The position numbers and the translations under genes were made by a program. DNA of 64,000 nucleotides from Adiantum capillus-veneris (lineage: Eukaryota; Streptophyta; Polypodiopsida; Polypodiales; Pteridaceae). Positions 23,508-34,064 of the stretch are shown piece after piece. The notes below the pieces were generated by a model that did not search any database, was not told the origin of the DNA, and was given only the letters and a program-made list of their open reading frames with translations. The stretch's first letter is position 1. Every line of letters begins with the position of its first letter. The stretch lies in the NCBI GenBank assembly GCA_014529385.2, contig CM043959.1:59534253-59598252 (forward strand), in the 5' to 3' direction.

Positions 23508-25732
23508 GCGCATTGATCAACTGGAGGAAAACAGTGGCTTTCTAGGTTGGCAATGCTTCTACGTCTGATTGGTCACCAAGTGAGGGCTTCAAGTGGATCA
23601 CCCAAGGACTCCAGTACAATATCTGGGTTGTCAAGTTGGCTTGGACTTGTCCCTTGAGCAGTAGACTGCTGCCCTTCTCCTGTCCATTAGGAGGAAGTTG
23701 TTGCATTGGAGTTCGGGACAGCTCTCTTTGGCAGGTAAAATTGTTGTGGCTAACCAGGTGCTGTTGGCTACTATGTGGTACATAACGTCTTGCTGGATCT
23801 TCTGGAGTTGTATCAGCCAGCTGGAGAGGCTGATCAAGAACTTTCTTTGGTCGGGGCGCGACACCCAGCTTGCCCGGGCCAAAGTAGCCTGGTAGGTCAT
23901 CACCTTACCATGTTCTCAAGGGGTGTTGGGAATCATTGACCAAGCACAGCAGAGCAAAGCCCTTCTTGGAAATTTTGTGGTCAGAGGACTGCATCCAGGC
24001 GAGGAGCCCTGGAAGAAGTTGTTGCTTCACCGGCTCGAGCTCGAGTACCTCATGCAGGAGGCCCTTGGAGGCCCTTTATCAGGTGGATTTTTACAGAGAT
24101 GCGCGCAGTTGGTCTGAGCAGGAGATTGGAGGCTCGGTTTGCAGTGAGCGTGCTGAGGTCTTGAGAGCAGTTGACGAGTGGCCTAGAGCAGCATTAACCC
24201 ACTTGCACGGAGGAGCGCTTGAGACAGCCCCTTGTTTGGAACCCCATGGTCAGCACGGAGAAGCCGCCTAGTTGGTAGTAGGCCTCATGTTTCTTGGTAT
24301 CCCATGGCGGAGGGTCTAGCCCATCCTCTCGGTGAGTGGCTTCAGTTTTTAGGTTTCTACGAGGAGGCTCAAAGCATCCAACTATGAGGCATGAGAGGGG
24401 TGCAGAGCATGTGACAAGACATTACAGAGGCTGTACCAGCTGAGTACCTCATCACTCTCGAGACAATAGTTCCCAGATGGATGGGGGCCTTCACGCGACT
24501 GGAGGTCCTCACTGCAGTTCGGGCTTGCTCGGAGTCTGTACCCCACGAGGTCCAGGGAGAGGGTTACCCTCACAGAGTCACATTAGAGGCTTCTTAGGTT
24601 GCAGTGTGTTGTTTTCAGAGGATAGGAGTTTTGGGCATTTGTGGGAGGACCTGTGTCATAGATCCTGACCTTGTAGATCTTGAGAGAGGCCACTGGCGGC
24701 TTTGGGATTGGGAGAGCTGCCCTTTGGTACGAGTGTAGTGGGACCCTAGAGAGTGGTTCTAGAGAGACCCTTTCTCTTCAGCCGATCACCCTAGGATCCC
24801 ATTCTTTTAGTACACAGTTCGACTGGGACGCCACACACTGGTAGCACAGAGGGAGTCTCGTCCTGCTGTAACACTTCATTTGCAGGAAGAGGGTCTCACA
24901 ACTGAGTTCTTGTCAGGGTTCTAGGAGCGGTTGTGGGACTCCAGACAGTCGAGGAGAGTCACTTTGTTCCACTGGCTTGTTGCACACAGTGCTACAGCAG
25001 TTGGGAGCTGGCTAGTACACAGTGGCTTTTCGGCAGCCTGTGCAGCTTGTGATCACCCTTAAGAGAGTGACTGACACTCTGTGGGACTGCCCCATGGTAC
25101 AACAGGTTTGGCTTTGGGTTCTTCGACTGATGCCGACTCTTTTCACAGCTCGAAAGTACACTTGGGGTGCTGCAGCTTGGTCGACTCCTACGGGCCCTAC
25201 GCTCGAGTTTGAGTCGGCTTCCACCACCAGGATGATAGTGAGCCAGGGGGTCGACCTACACTTCAACTTGCCACAGAGCTTACCCCCAAGGAGTGGTGCA
25301 GTGAGAGAGAGGTGTGTTGTGGCCTAACACTCTGGTTTATTTGGCGGGCCCGTTGCTTCCGCATCTTCGAGGCTCGCCTTGTCCCATCAGCAGAGACTGT
25401 TTGTGATTTTTGGTTGGAGCTGATTCACTCTCAGGGGCCAGTTCAAGAGACTCCAAGGCAGCTCCGACGGCATGCGGGAGGACAGAGAGGCGTTCTTGCG
25501 ACTCTGGCGCCCAGGGCCTTTTTTCACCATGGTCCACGGGGCACCCAGATGGCACTACCGTCCACTTGTGTGGCTCTTTCCTCCTCCCATGTCTTGATGT
25601 AGCCCATTGTACATATTCTGCTTTTCATTGGGAGAGACCTTGTTGTTGATGTATCCCTCTCTAGCAAAGGTGGCTGTAGCCCTATGGAAAGTTTTATTAA
25701 CTAATGGAAGGATCTTTTTCTCGGAAAAAAAA
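23508..25732 (+). mobile_element. LINE-B, 3' part with poly(A)
   Basis: Continuation of the split LINE. Frames include INWRKTVAF, the RT tail (VRGLHPGEEPWKKLLLHR), a zf-RVT-like block (VTDTLWDCPMVQQVWLWVL, 25062-25118) and the plant L1 terminus (TLWFIWRARCFRIFEARL). The 3' UTR ends in eight A residues (25725-25732). Frames shift and stop repeatedly. LINE-A copy 3 begins immediately after the poly(A). Confidence 0.78.
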
Positions 25733-27535
25733 GGAGCTTGCAGAAGTGCAATCAGGCACACACTTGAAGAGGGAGAGCTTCAACCCTCAGTAATTGAACA
25801 ACTACACACGATTAAAGAGCAAGTGCGAGGCATCAAAGAGGGTGGATGCTATCACAAAGACTCAACAGAAAGTGGACGAGGCCGAGAAATGGATCGAGGT
25901 TGGCAAGAAAGGGAAAGGCAAAGAAACAACGTCCACACCTACCATTATCAACTTGACACTAGAAGAGGAGAAAAGAAGACGTGTGCGTGCCTTACATATG
26001 TGAGAATTTGTGGCCTTAAAGACAAAGATAATGTGGATGAGGAAGTAAAAGAACTTATGACTATGATGGGGGTTAACGAACCGACGCATAGTGGGCAATA
26101 AGAACATTGGCAGCAATGGGAAAACCTCAAAAGAAAGGGCACTTATTCTTCGTTTCCCCTCCATGGAAGCGAAGAAAGACTTTCTGAAGAAGAGACTGAC
26201 TCTTAAGAAGACGGGCATCTTCCCCGGAGATGACCTCACCCTCTCGCAAACTGCCCATATGCAGGAGGTAACAATGCAGAAGGGAAAGATTTCTTTTTAT
26301 CGGGACGGAAGAGTGGTGATATTGGAGCGACGCTTCGCATGACGATGCAAGACCTATGGGATCACACTCAAAGTTGCTACTTGGAACAATGATGGATCCC
26401 TACGCCTTGATGTGGGTGCTTTTGAGGATAGTTTCACTGGAAGGGACATCATCTTCTACTCTACGACACATCAGGCCCCTGGGCAGTCTATGCCACATGT
26501 CAACGGATACAGATGGGAGACAACTTGCAGAGAGGAGACTCGATCAGAGAACACGGGATGCAACTCCGGGGGCGTGACAGTTTTATTCACGGAGGAGTTG
26601 CAGCCATTGGTACATATAGCTCGCTGGGATGAGCAGGCAGGTACATGTGGGTGAGACTAAGGGCAGAGACAAGCAGAGATCTCTACATTTCTATTTGTTA
26701 CTTTCCTCCGAGTACATCAGCATATGCACCATCAGGAGGACAGTCCCCCGTTTCTATTTTGGATGATGACATATGGGAGTTCTCGCGGGATGGTGACATT
26801 ATCAGCACGGGGTACTTCAATGCTAGGACTGCCCAGCACCAAACAATATTTTATGATACCTCAGAGGAGATGTTGAGGGAGTTGGATACTGTAGAGATGG
26901 GCCTATCTAGATTATCACAGGATGTGGAGCATACTGAGTATGGACGGTACTTGATAGACATGGGGACTGCACATGGACTGGCCATCTTGAATGGCCTACA
27001 GAGATTTCCCGTTGCAGGAGGTTTTACATGCTTTTCGCAGATATGGAGCCAGCACAGTGGATTATGTCATGGCACAGCCGAGCTTTATCTCTAGTATCAA
27101 GGACCCCATAGTTAGACCCAAACCTGTTGGGTGGCAGTAGATCATGCCCTTGTATCGATGACCATTTCTTTCCAGTTTAGTGTAGCAAGCATGCCACTGG
27201 TAGCAGCCCCTACTCGCTACACCTTTACACGGGAAACAGACTCTCTCTACATGGACGGGATCTACAAACATGTGTGCACTGAGTCATGGTGACCTTGGAG
27301 GAGCTTACTACTGTACTAACATAGACTTTGCATGATGCAACAGTAGAGGCATACCCACACACCTAGCCTGAGCAAAGACGACATTCTGGGAGCATGTTCC
27401 AGAACAGCTGGTATGATGAGGAGGGCCGCAAGATGAGAGCCAGACTTCAGAGGGAGGTGCTTTTTGGGGGACATCACTCACAGACAGTCTCGGATTGCCT
27501 TCCAATGCCTAGTGCAGCGGAAGAAGAGGGCTTTT
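25733..27535 (+). mobile_element. LINE-A copy 3 (ORF1, endonuclease, linker)
   Basis: The most 5' sequence available for family A. ORF1 pieces: acidic/helical start (LEEGELQPSVIEQLHTIKEQ), basic segment (VGKKGKGKE), then VRICGLKDKDNVDEEVKEL and ALILRFPSMEAKKDFLKKRL with TGIFPGDDLTLSQ. The last pieces look like the RRM and C-terminal domains of LINE ORF1p. ORF2 endonuclease: LKVATWNNDG, GRDIIFYSTTHQAPG, GGVTVLF, CYFPP, DIISTGYFNART. Expected catalytic ETH and GDFN read TTH and GYFN, so it is inactive. The copy is 3'-truncated at about 27535, after the linker QRKKRAF. Confidence 0.78.
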
Positions 27536-28474
27536 AAGAGAACCTATAAAGCAATCCAAGATTGGGATGCCAGAATTCTGGAACTTACATTTAAAGGAGG
27601 ACAACTAAAAATTCCATTTGCATACAGCAAGGAGGAATGGAAAGAAGCTCTCGGTGATTTCCAATCAAAGAAGCATGAGTCATCAACCACAATTACAACT
27701 ACTGCTCCTCTAAGAACTTCTTCTACTTAGCTTATGTAGGGAACCAAGCAAGTTTGGATACCCAAAAGTCAGCTCGTCGACCAACCTCAACAAATCTTGC
27801 TGCCCAAAAAGTTGTTGTACATCGCCAACAACCCTAAGGTAAGGCCATCGCATCCACCTTTTCAACAAAAACCACAGTTACTAAAGATGAGATGGATATG
27901 GCAACTAAAGAAGAAATATACAACTAAAAACAGAAGACCAACTGCCCAAAGCGGACAAGTCAAACTATGGGTACCAAAGACCCTATTAGAAATAGGTTGG
28001 CATCGTTATGGATGATAAAACATCTGATGGTGAAGCAAGGCCTCCTGAATAATCAAACTCCTCAGCTGAAAGACCTATGACCAATCCGTCTATGCCGTCG
28101 CCCTCCAGGTGTCAAGCTTATAACTTTGTCTTTCTTTTCCTATGAAGCACAAATTAGCATTCATGAATGTCTAAAATCTTGCTGTTTGAGCCTGGAAATC
28201 GTCAGACTTGAGTCTATATAGGATATAATAATGCCTTCCTGGTTTATGTGTACTTTGTAGAGTCTTCGGAGGCTTCTACTTACTGTGTACTTCTACAGTC
28301 TTGGGGGCTTCTTGCTTCCAGTGTTGACTTATCAAGATTTTGTATCATTTTCTGCCTTGCAAAGTGAACACAAACTGTGAACCACAGAAAATGCAATCTT
28401 GTTTTTATAGCCAACTAGGTTCTCACTAAGTTGCACTTACCTATGTAGTTTTGATTGTCGTTCACTATATACAG
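27536..28474 (+). other. Intron sequence with unassigned coding-like stretch
   Basis: The stretch 27536-28017 has open plus-strand pieces (AIQDWDARILELTFKGGQLK, IPFAYSKEEWKEALGDFQ; KQVWIPKSQLVDQPQQI, KLWVPKTLLE). The repeated WIPK/WVPK motif hints at a retroelement gag-protease spacer, but I cannot assign it. 28018-28474 is ordinary intron leading to acceptor TATATACAG at 28474. Confidence 0.35.
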
Positions 28475-28748
28475 TCTGGAGAGGCTTGTTGTTTCCAACC
28501 TTGAGGACGACTCAGTAATGCAGTTGACATATGATAGCATGGGAAAATTTTTCTTAGAAAGGCAGAATTGGAAAGAGGCCAAGAAGTTTTATGAGCGGTC
28601 AAAAAACAATGCCTGTATAGCACACTGCCTTCACAAGCTTGGAGACTGGAAAACTTTGGAAGGCCTAATGAAATCTCTGAGTAAAGATGATCCTCTTCTT
28701 CTGTACATAGCAAACCAGTTTTGGAGTGTAGGCATGTGCAAACAAGCT
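28475..28748 (+). CDS. IFT121/WDR35 exon (TPR-like region, part 2)
   Basis: 274 bases. The first T completes the alanine codon split by the previous intron, giving GRWSALERLVVSN across the junction. The frame continues DSMGKFFLERQNWKEAKKFY, ERSKNNACIAHCLHKLGDW, KTLEGLMKSL and FWSVGMCKQA. This matches the conserved IFT121 order GDYFADRQKW, AECYYMLEDYEGLENL and MFVRVGMCEQA. Donor is AAGCT|GTGAGT. It ends in phase 0 and joins exon 49503 as CKQA|VTAFIK, as in animal IFT121 (CEQAVTAFLK). No stops; intact and under apparent constraint. Confidence 0.93.
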
Positions 28749-28895
28749 GTGAGTATTTTTCAATGTATTATTGATTAAACACTTATCTCAAACAGCATAC
28801 ATAGCGTTTCAGAATTACTTACACATGATACTCGCCCACCAACGGGCTATCTGCACAGACAGTCACACATGCATTTCCTTGGCGTGCACAAACAA

Positions 28896-29118
28896 GCACA
28901 CCTTTTTGGGGGGTAAAACTAATTTTTCATTGATTAGAGGAATGTTCAAAAGATATGGCCACCTAAGGTGGGCAAAGCACACCAAAAAGCTAGAAACAGT
29001 CGTAGAAGCACACCTTTTTTGGGGGTAACACTAATTTTTCATTGATTAGAGGAATGCTGAAAAGATATGGCCACCCGAGGTGGGCAAAGCACACTAAAAA
29101 GCTAGAAACATTCATAGA
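28896..29118. repeat. 112-bp tandem duplication
   Basis: Unit 28896-29007 repeats at 29008-about 29118 with few differences. Each holds TTTTTCATTGATTAGAGG then a CAAAAGATATGGCC-like string, which faintly resembles the LINE-A 3' end (CTTCAAAAGGCC). It could be the tail of a diverged LINE or SINE. Confidence 0.8.
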
Positions 29119-29785
29119 AAACCTCGAACTGTTAAAGTGAGATGTCTCTCAAATGGAACAGTCACGAAGGGATTGAAGGAGCTGCCTACGAAAGTATGAG
29201 TAGGGTAAAACTAAAGAACTGATGTAGGGCATATGAAGGGACCTTCTCTGCAGGTAACACCCACAAATTTGCACCGGTAGCTCCCTGGATGGAATTAAGA
29301 TTTGTGCCTTGCTTCCCAATAATGTAGCCAGATTGAGTTCTTGGTACTAAGAGCATCGATGGAACAGTAAATCCAACTTCTTAACCTCCACACCATGACA
29401 AATACATTTGTGAACTCTTAGAAGGCCATGAATGGATGGAGATAGCTCTACCTCTGGTGCAGTTCTAGCAGAAATCATAACCTGGTCTAACAGCGCAGGG
29501 TGAGCCCACAGCCAGTGGGTCTAGACTATCCAGCAAGTTCAAGGGTCTTGTTGCCTAGAGGTTGGGTGGGTTTGTTGCTATTGCATGACACATACAAGGC
29601 AGTATAAAGATTGACCAAGCCCCCTGCAAAGTCCGCTCCGGTACTACCACAGAAAGCGTCATCCTTTCTTACCGAGTAGAAATTCCTCCACCCCCGCTTC
29701 CACTTGAGAGACTAAACCAGCCAGCTCCTCAACAACGTACACTTAGCGGAGTGAGACTTTAGTTGAGGTCCCACTGGGTGTGCCC
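29119..29785. other. Family G leader remnant and unassigned intron
   Basis: The right part (29755-29792, TTAGTTGAGGTCCCACTGGG to AAAATGAGAGCACC) matches the sequence between 5' LTR and gag of family G in minus orientation. A short string at 29583-29602 matches the family gag start in the opposite orientation. The rest shows nothing recognisable. Confidence 0.45.
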
Positions 29786-29792
29786 AAAATGA

Positions 29793-30125
29793 GAGCACCT
29801 ATAGCAAGAAAAGTATGTCTTGCTCTCTACTCGGGGTGCTCCTCAGTGCAATATGCAAGAAATCTCACCCCAAACATAGAAATATACACTGTAGAGCAAT
29901 ATGGAACAAGCAAGACTAACTCAAATGACACAATAATAGACTCCAAACCCAACAGAAACTTGACTAACTTATGGAACCAGTAGTGACTCTGGCTGGCAGC
30001 ACACTCAGCTGCAGGCCTAGGACTCATGGGTACAATGGGGGTGTCGAGGCTCCAATTGTGGAGGGAGAGTGTAGATGTGCAAGTGCTAGACTTAACAGAA
30101 GACTCTAGACTCAATGGAGAGAATG

Positions 30126-30128
<3 letters not shown>
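29793..30128 (-). repeat. Family G LTR fragment
   Basis: It aligns with the LTR at 47616-48153: GCTCTCTACT, GTGCTCCTCA, GGCAGCACACTCAGC and a shared TACAATGGGGGTGTCGAGGC. The leader lies at its left, as for a minus-strand 5' LTR. It is invaded by LINE-A copies at its right edge, at AATGGAGAGAATGCACGA followed by GA repeats. Confidence 0.7.
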
Positions 30129-30167
<39 letters not shown>

Positions 30168-30205
30168 GAAATGAAATGAAATGGAGAGAATGCACGAGAG
30201 AGAGA
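30113..30205. repeat. Duplicated target AATGGAGAGAATGCACGA plus GA, with a tail-only insert
   Basis: The 18-mer occurs at 30113 and 30180 (and again at 31246), each followed by GA repeats. Between the first two lies only (GA)18 and three AATGA units (30165-30179), the complement of the LINE-A ATTTC-type tail. This looks like an abortive LINE insertion that copied only the tail and left a target duplication. Confidence 0.8.
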
Positions 30206-31194
30206 AAATGAAATGAAATGAAATGAAATGAAATGTTATATTAACGTCTTCAAAAGGCCAAAATGACCTATGAGACCAATCAGTTACAAAATAGTGAATC
30301 TAATACCATGTCTGGGTACAAAAGAACTAGAAAAGAACTAGAAGTGGAACAAAATACTACTACTACTACTACAATCTAAAACTACGTGGGTGTAGCAGCT
30401 GATACAATAGGTACCCGGTAAACTGGATGTAACAGTGTGTGAAACAAAGATGGAAGAAATGGTGAGGATCCATCCTCATCTGCACTCTGGATGTCGAGAG
30501 AGTACGGCTCGAATCTTCTGTTGTAGTCTCCGTCGATGCTGTGTAGCTCCTCTCCTCAGTCGCGGTCGTCTGCATCTCTGTAGCTCCAATGCTCGGTCGA
30601 TGAGAGTGCCAGTAGTGGTCGAATGAGTGTGGGACGAGCTCTGCAGTGGTGGCTGCTCCTCTGGCTGTCCCATATCTAGTGAAAAGAAATCTGTAATGTG
30701 TCTCTGGGACTGCCTCTCTCTAGCTCTCCCTAGTAAAGTGTCTCTATACCTGTGTAACTCAAGTAGATATAGTCCAAGACATCTTTGATCCTCATAACTC
30801 ATGACCCTAGATAGAGGACCAAAACCCTCTCTGAATAAGCAGTGGAAACGCCCCCGTATCTCATAGAACACTGTGCAATGACATATGTAGTGCAACTCTG
30901 TCTCTAGCTCTCTCTGGCATAATCGGCATATCCTGCTGTCTGCTGGTATCCCTCTGAATCTACCAGTCTCAATCTCGAGTTGATGTGAGGATGTGCGTAT
31001 CTGACCAATGGCACAACGCAAACCATGAGACATATGTGTGTCCATGTAGCTGGGTCGAATCACAAACCCATCTCCTGTGAGGTGGAGAAGATGCTCTCTA
31101 TAGAAAGCCATCTTCGTGCTCAACTCCTGAGGCGGCTCTATCCATGTCCTCCTGGTGTCGAGCTGGATCAGGTCCTGACGAATGAGTCTAGTGA
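30205..31194 (-). mobile_element. LINE-A copy 4 (3' part)
   Basis: The minus-strand copy has GA repeats abutting its tail (AAATG repeats 30205-30237, then TTATATTAACGTCTTC). A nearly continuous frame (31261-30476) encodes the C-terminal domain including CRLCQRELETELHYICHC and the basic terminus RRGATQHRRRLQQKI. It is nearly identical to 51451-52684. The 5' truncation at 31194 is followed by GTCTA and another GA array (31198-31223) with a second short AAATG tail. The 18-mer target copy follows at 31246. Confidence 0.9.
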
Positions 31195-31286
31195 GTCTAG
31201 AGAGAGAGAGAGAGAGAGAGAGAAATGAAATGAAAAGCATAGAGCAATGGAGAGAATGCACGAGAGAGAGAGAGAGAGAGAGAGAG

Positions 31287-31696
31287 AAATGAAATGAAAT
31301 GAAATGAAATGTTATATTAACGTCTTCAAAAGGCCAAAATGACCTATGAGACCAATCAGTTACAAAATAGTGAATCTAATACCATGTCTGGGTACAAAAG
31401 AACTAGAAAAGAACTAGAAGTGGAACAAAATACTACTACTACTACTACAATCTAAAACTACGTGGGTGTAGCAGCTGATACAATAGGTACCCGGTAAACT
31501 GGATGTAACAGTGTGTGAAACAAAGATGGAAGAAATGGTGAGGATCCATCCTCATCTGCACTCTGGATGTCGAGAGAGTATGGCTCGAATCTTCTGTTGT
31601 AGTCTCCGTCGATGCTGTGTAGCTCCTCTCCTCAGTCGCGGTCGTCTGTATCTCTGTAGCTCCAATGCTCGGTCGATGAGAGTGCCAGTAGTGGTC

Positions 31697-31698
<2 letters not shown>
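31287..31698 (-). mobile_element. LINE-A copy 5 (3' terminal fragment)
   Basis: Starts with an AAATG tail abutting (GA)13 (31261-31287). It is nearly identical to the same part of copies 4 and 7b. The 5' end, in the C-terminal coding end (RALELQRYRRPRLRRG), meets an 80-base GA array at 31700. Confidence 0.9.

Positions 31699-31699
<1 letters not shown>

Positions 31700-31779
<80 letters not shown>
31700..31779. repeat. (GA)40 microsatellite between LINE-A copies
   Basis: Perfect GA/AG run of about 80 bases between the 5' edge of copy 5 and the 3' tail of copy 6. Confidence 0.96.
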
Positions 31780-31782
<3 letters not shown>

Positions 31783-31950
31783 GAAATGAAATGTAATATT
31801 AACGTCTTCAAAAGGCCAAAATGACCTATGAGACCAAAAGGTTACATCTGGTGAATCTAATACCAGGTCTAGGTACAAAAAGTACAAAGAACGGAAAAGA
31901 AAATAGTGGGTACGGTGGGATGAAAGCTGATACAATGGGGGCATTGGGCT
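31780..31950 (-). mobile_element. LINE-A copy 6 (3' UTR only)
   Basis: AAATGAAATGAAATG tail, then TAATATTAACGTCTTCAAAAGG and 3' UTR similar to the other copies but more diverged. It ends near 31950 at AGCTGATACAATGGGGGC. Confidence 0.8.
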
Positions 31951-32600
31951 ACTTATATACTATGTGAAGTAATTTTCCCTACCTAGAATCTTGTCAAATA
32001 AGTAAAATAAATATCTAAAAGACAATTAAATAATTAGGATCATATTGGCCATTCACTTGAAATGCATAAACTTTGCATAAACTACAACAAGTTTGACTTT
32101 TCAAACTTCATCAAAACCCCACAAAACCTTACAAAATCTGAAATTTAGTGTTAAATGCTTGCACGCACACATTTCAGGCAACCTCAAATGCAACCTCAAG
32201 CACAGATGCTATGCCATTATAGACTCTACTATGGTAAAGCACCTACTTTCCTAAAAGACATTGAGAGCAACTTGCTTTCTTGAAAAGATTTCTAAGAATC
32301 CATCTTCATTCATGTCCTTGGTCCTTAGCGCGCATCACTTAGTCCAAAATTCTCTTAGACTATGAAACATTTCCGTACAAGTGCTCTCGTCATCCATATT
32401 GTGGCGCACTAGAGATGCTTTATACTTGGTCACTTCATTACTGAACTTCACGAAGCAATTTCCGTAGCGATGGTCAATGTCACCCAGTTTGTGACGCACC
32501 AAAAATGCCCAAATGGTCAAATACTTCCTCTAAATGCTGTGAGTTACCCATCCGATGTGACACATCAAAAGGACCCTTTCTAGGTGGCCTATTAGATACC
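31951..32600 (-). other. Unassigned intron/LTR-like sequence with repeated peptide reading
   Basis: AT-rich to 32330. The minus-strand frame 32520-32335 has two similar pieces (FLVRHKLGDIDHRY and SLVRHNMDDESTC), and a third related piece (FDVSHRMGNSQHLEEVFDHL) lies just upstream in another frame. A degenerate repeat of about 80 bases could explain it. No family recognised. Confidence 0.3.
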
Positions 32601-32775
32601 TCCTTTCACAATGCTCTAATCATTCTCATGGAATTAGAATTGGCCATGGTGTCCATTAGACCATCACTCTCTGTGTCTACCACGTATCACGGCCCAAGCA
32701 AGAGTCCACTCAATGTGAGCCCAAGACAAAGTGTAACTCCCTAGCCAATGTAAGTGACATTGTAGCCCTGCTACA
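32601..32775 (-). repeat. Family G LTR end (3' LTR of the older G1 copy)
   Basis: It matches the end of the 47616-48153 LTR: CACGGCCCAAGCAAGAGT, GTGACATTGTAGCCCTGCTACA. It is followed by CGCCACAAAACCACTCA, which is homologous to the internal sequence next to the 3' LTR of element G2 (34065). This places it as the 3' end of a minus-strand element. Confidence 0.65.
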
Positions 32776-33489
32776 GGTTTCTCGCCACAAAACCACTCAT
32801 TGTCTTGGAGAGTGGTGGTAAGCTATGTACCAACTCTGCACAAGAACATTGGTGATGTGTACACTGCATACATTTTATTCAGAGTGGAGTGGGAGAGAAA
32901 AGTAGATATCTCTGAGAGGAAATCTACTAAATATTGAAGTGAATTGTCAGATATTAAAGAAGAGAAACATGTGTGAGCACAAAGGAGACAGCATTAAGTT
33001 GATATGTTGGCATCTGAGTGAGAAAAATGAAGGTAGGTTGAATGAGCTGAATGAGAAAGATGCAGTGGGAAGCGCTAAAGTAGAGGCTTGAATGGGGAAT
33101 GGGTAGGAACAAAGTTGGACCTTACAGAGTTGCAAGAGATGAGGCAGGCATCTTGAGTTTGGACCAAGCATTGCTAGGTAAGGGCGAGGAGAGGTGGATT
33201 CGAATGAGGGGTTGGGTAGGGGCAAGGAGGGGTAGGTAGGGGGAGACAAGATAGGGGCGAATGGGTAGGCCTAGATAGGGGCGAGCAGGCGTGGGTAGGG
33301 GTGAGGCCTGGGAGGGTAGGGGCCACGTAGGAGGGTAGAGGGTGGTTAGGGGCGAGGTCGGAGGATAAGGGTTTCCTAGGGGCGAGGGAGTGGCTGGGTA
33401 GGGGTGAGTGAGTGTAACTAGGCTTGCTTGGGGAGACTTTACAGAACCTCATTTGCAGAAAAGTTTGGAAACACATGCCCACATCCATC
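32776..33489 (-). mobile_element. G1 element 3' region with GC-skewed minisatellite
   Basis: Non-coding 3' part of the older family G copy. 33180-33420 is a degenerate minisatellite of GGGGCGAGG / GTGGGTAGGG units (C-rich on the element sense strand). Element G2 is inserted at 33489/39034 with TSD CCATC. Confidence 0.6.
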
Positions 33490-34064
33490 TGTAGCGCGGA
33501 TAGTGTGTCGTGCTCTCTACAGTGGGTGCTCCTCAATGCAATGTGCGTGATAATCTCACTCAAACAGATTGAAAACAAAGGAACAAATAGACAACAACTG
33601 AGCTCACAGAGACACAACAGCAGACCACAACATATGACTCGACTATGTCAAAGAACTGATACAGACTCTGGCGTGGCAGCACACTCAGCTCCAGCCCAGG
33701 ACTCACAGGTACAATGGGGTGTCGAGGCTCAAAATGTGCAGGGATGGTGAAGAAGTGTTGTGTGTATAGACTCGCTACTCCTCACGACAACGTTGGACCA
33801 TATATGAAGAAGATAATCCGATGACCCAACAACTACTACTCATGTCCCACCATAAAGAGCCACCAACGGCTCATAAATGTGAGCCATCTAAGTCTATCTC
33901 CAGACTGAGTGGTGATGGTGACCTGGCCACGATGTCCACTAGAACCACCATCGTATCCCTGCCACATGTCGCTGCCCAGCCCAGAGAGTCCCTCCAGTGT
34001 GAACCAGACCAGACCAACTGTACTAATTGTGTGTCCTGTGAAAGTGACACTATAGCCTACTACA
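33490..34064 (-). repeat. 3' LTR of element G2
   Basis: 575 bp starting TGTAGCGCGGATAG and ending AGCCTACTACA in plus orientation. It pairs with 38454-39028. Confidence 0.94.

Noticed and set aside
33174-33617. Proline/serine-rich minus-strand frames at 33174-33617 and 34914-35340
   Set aside because: They read the GC-skewed minisatellites, not genes.
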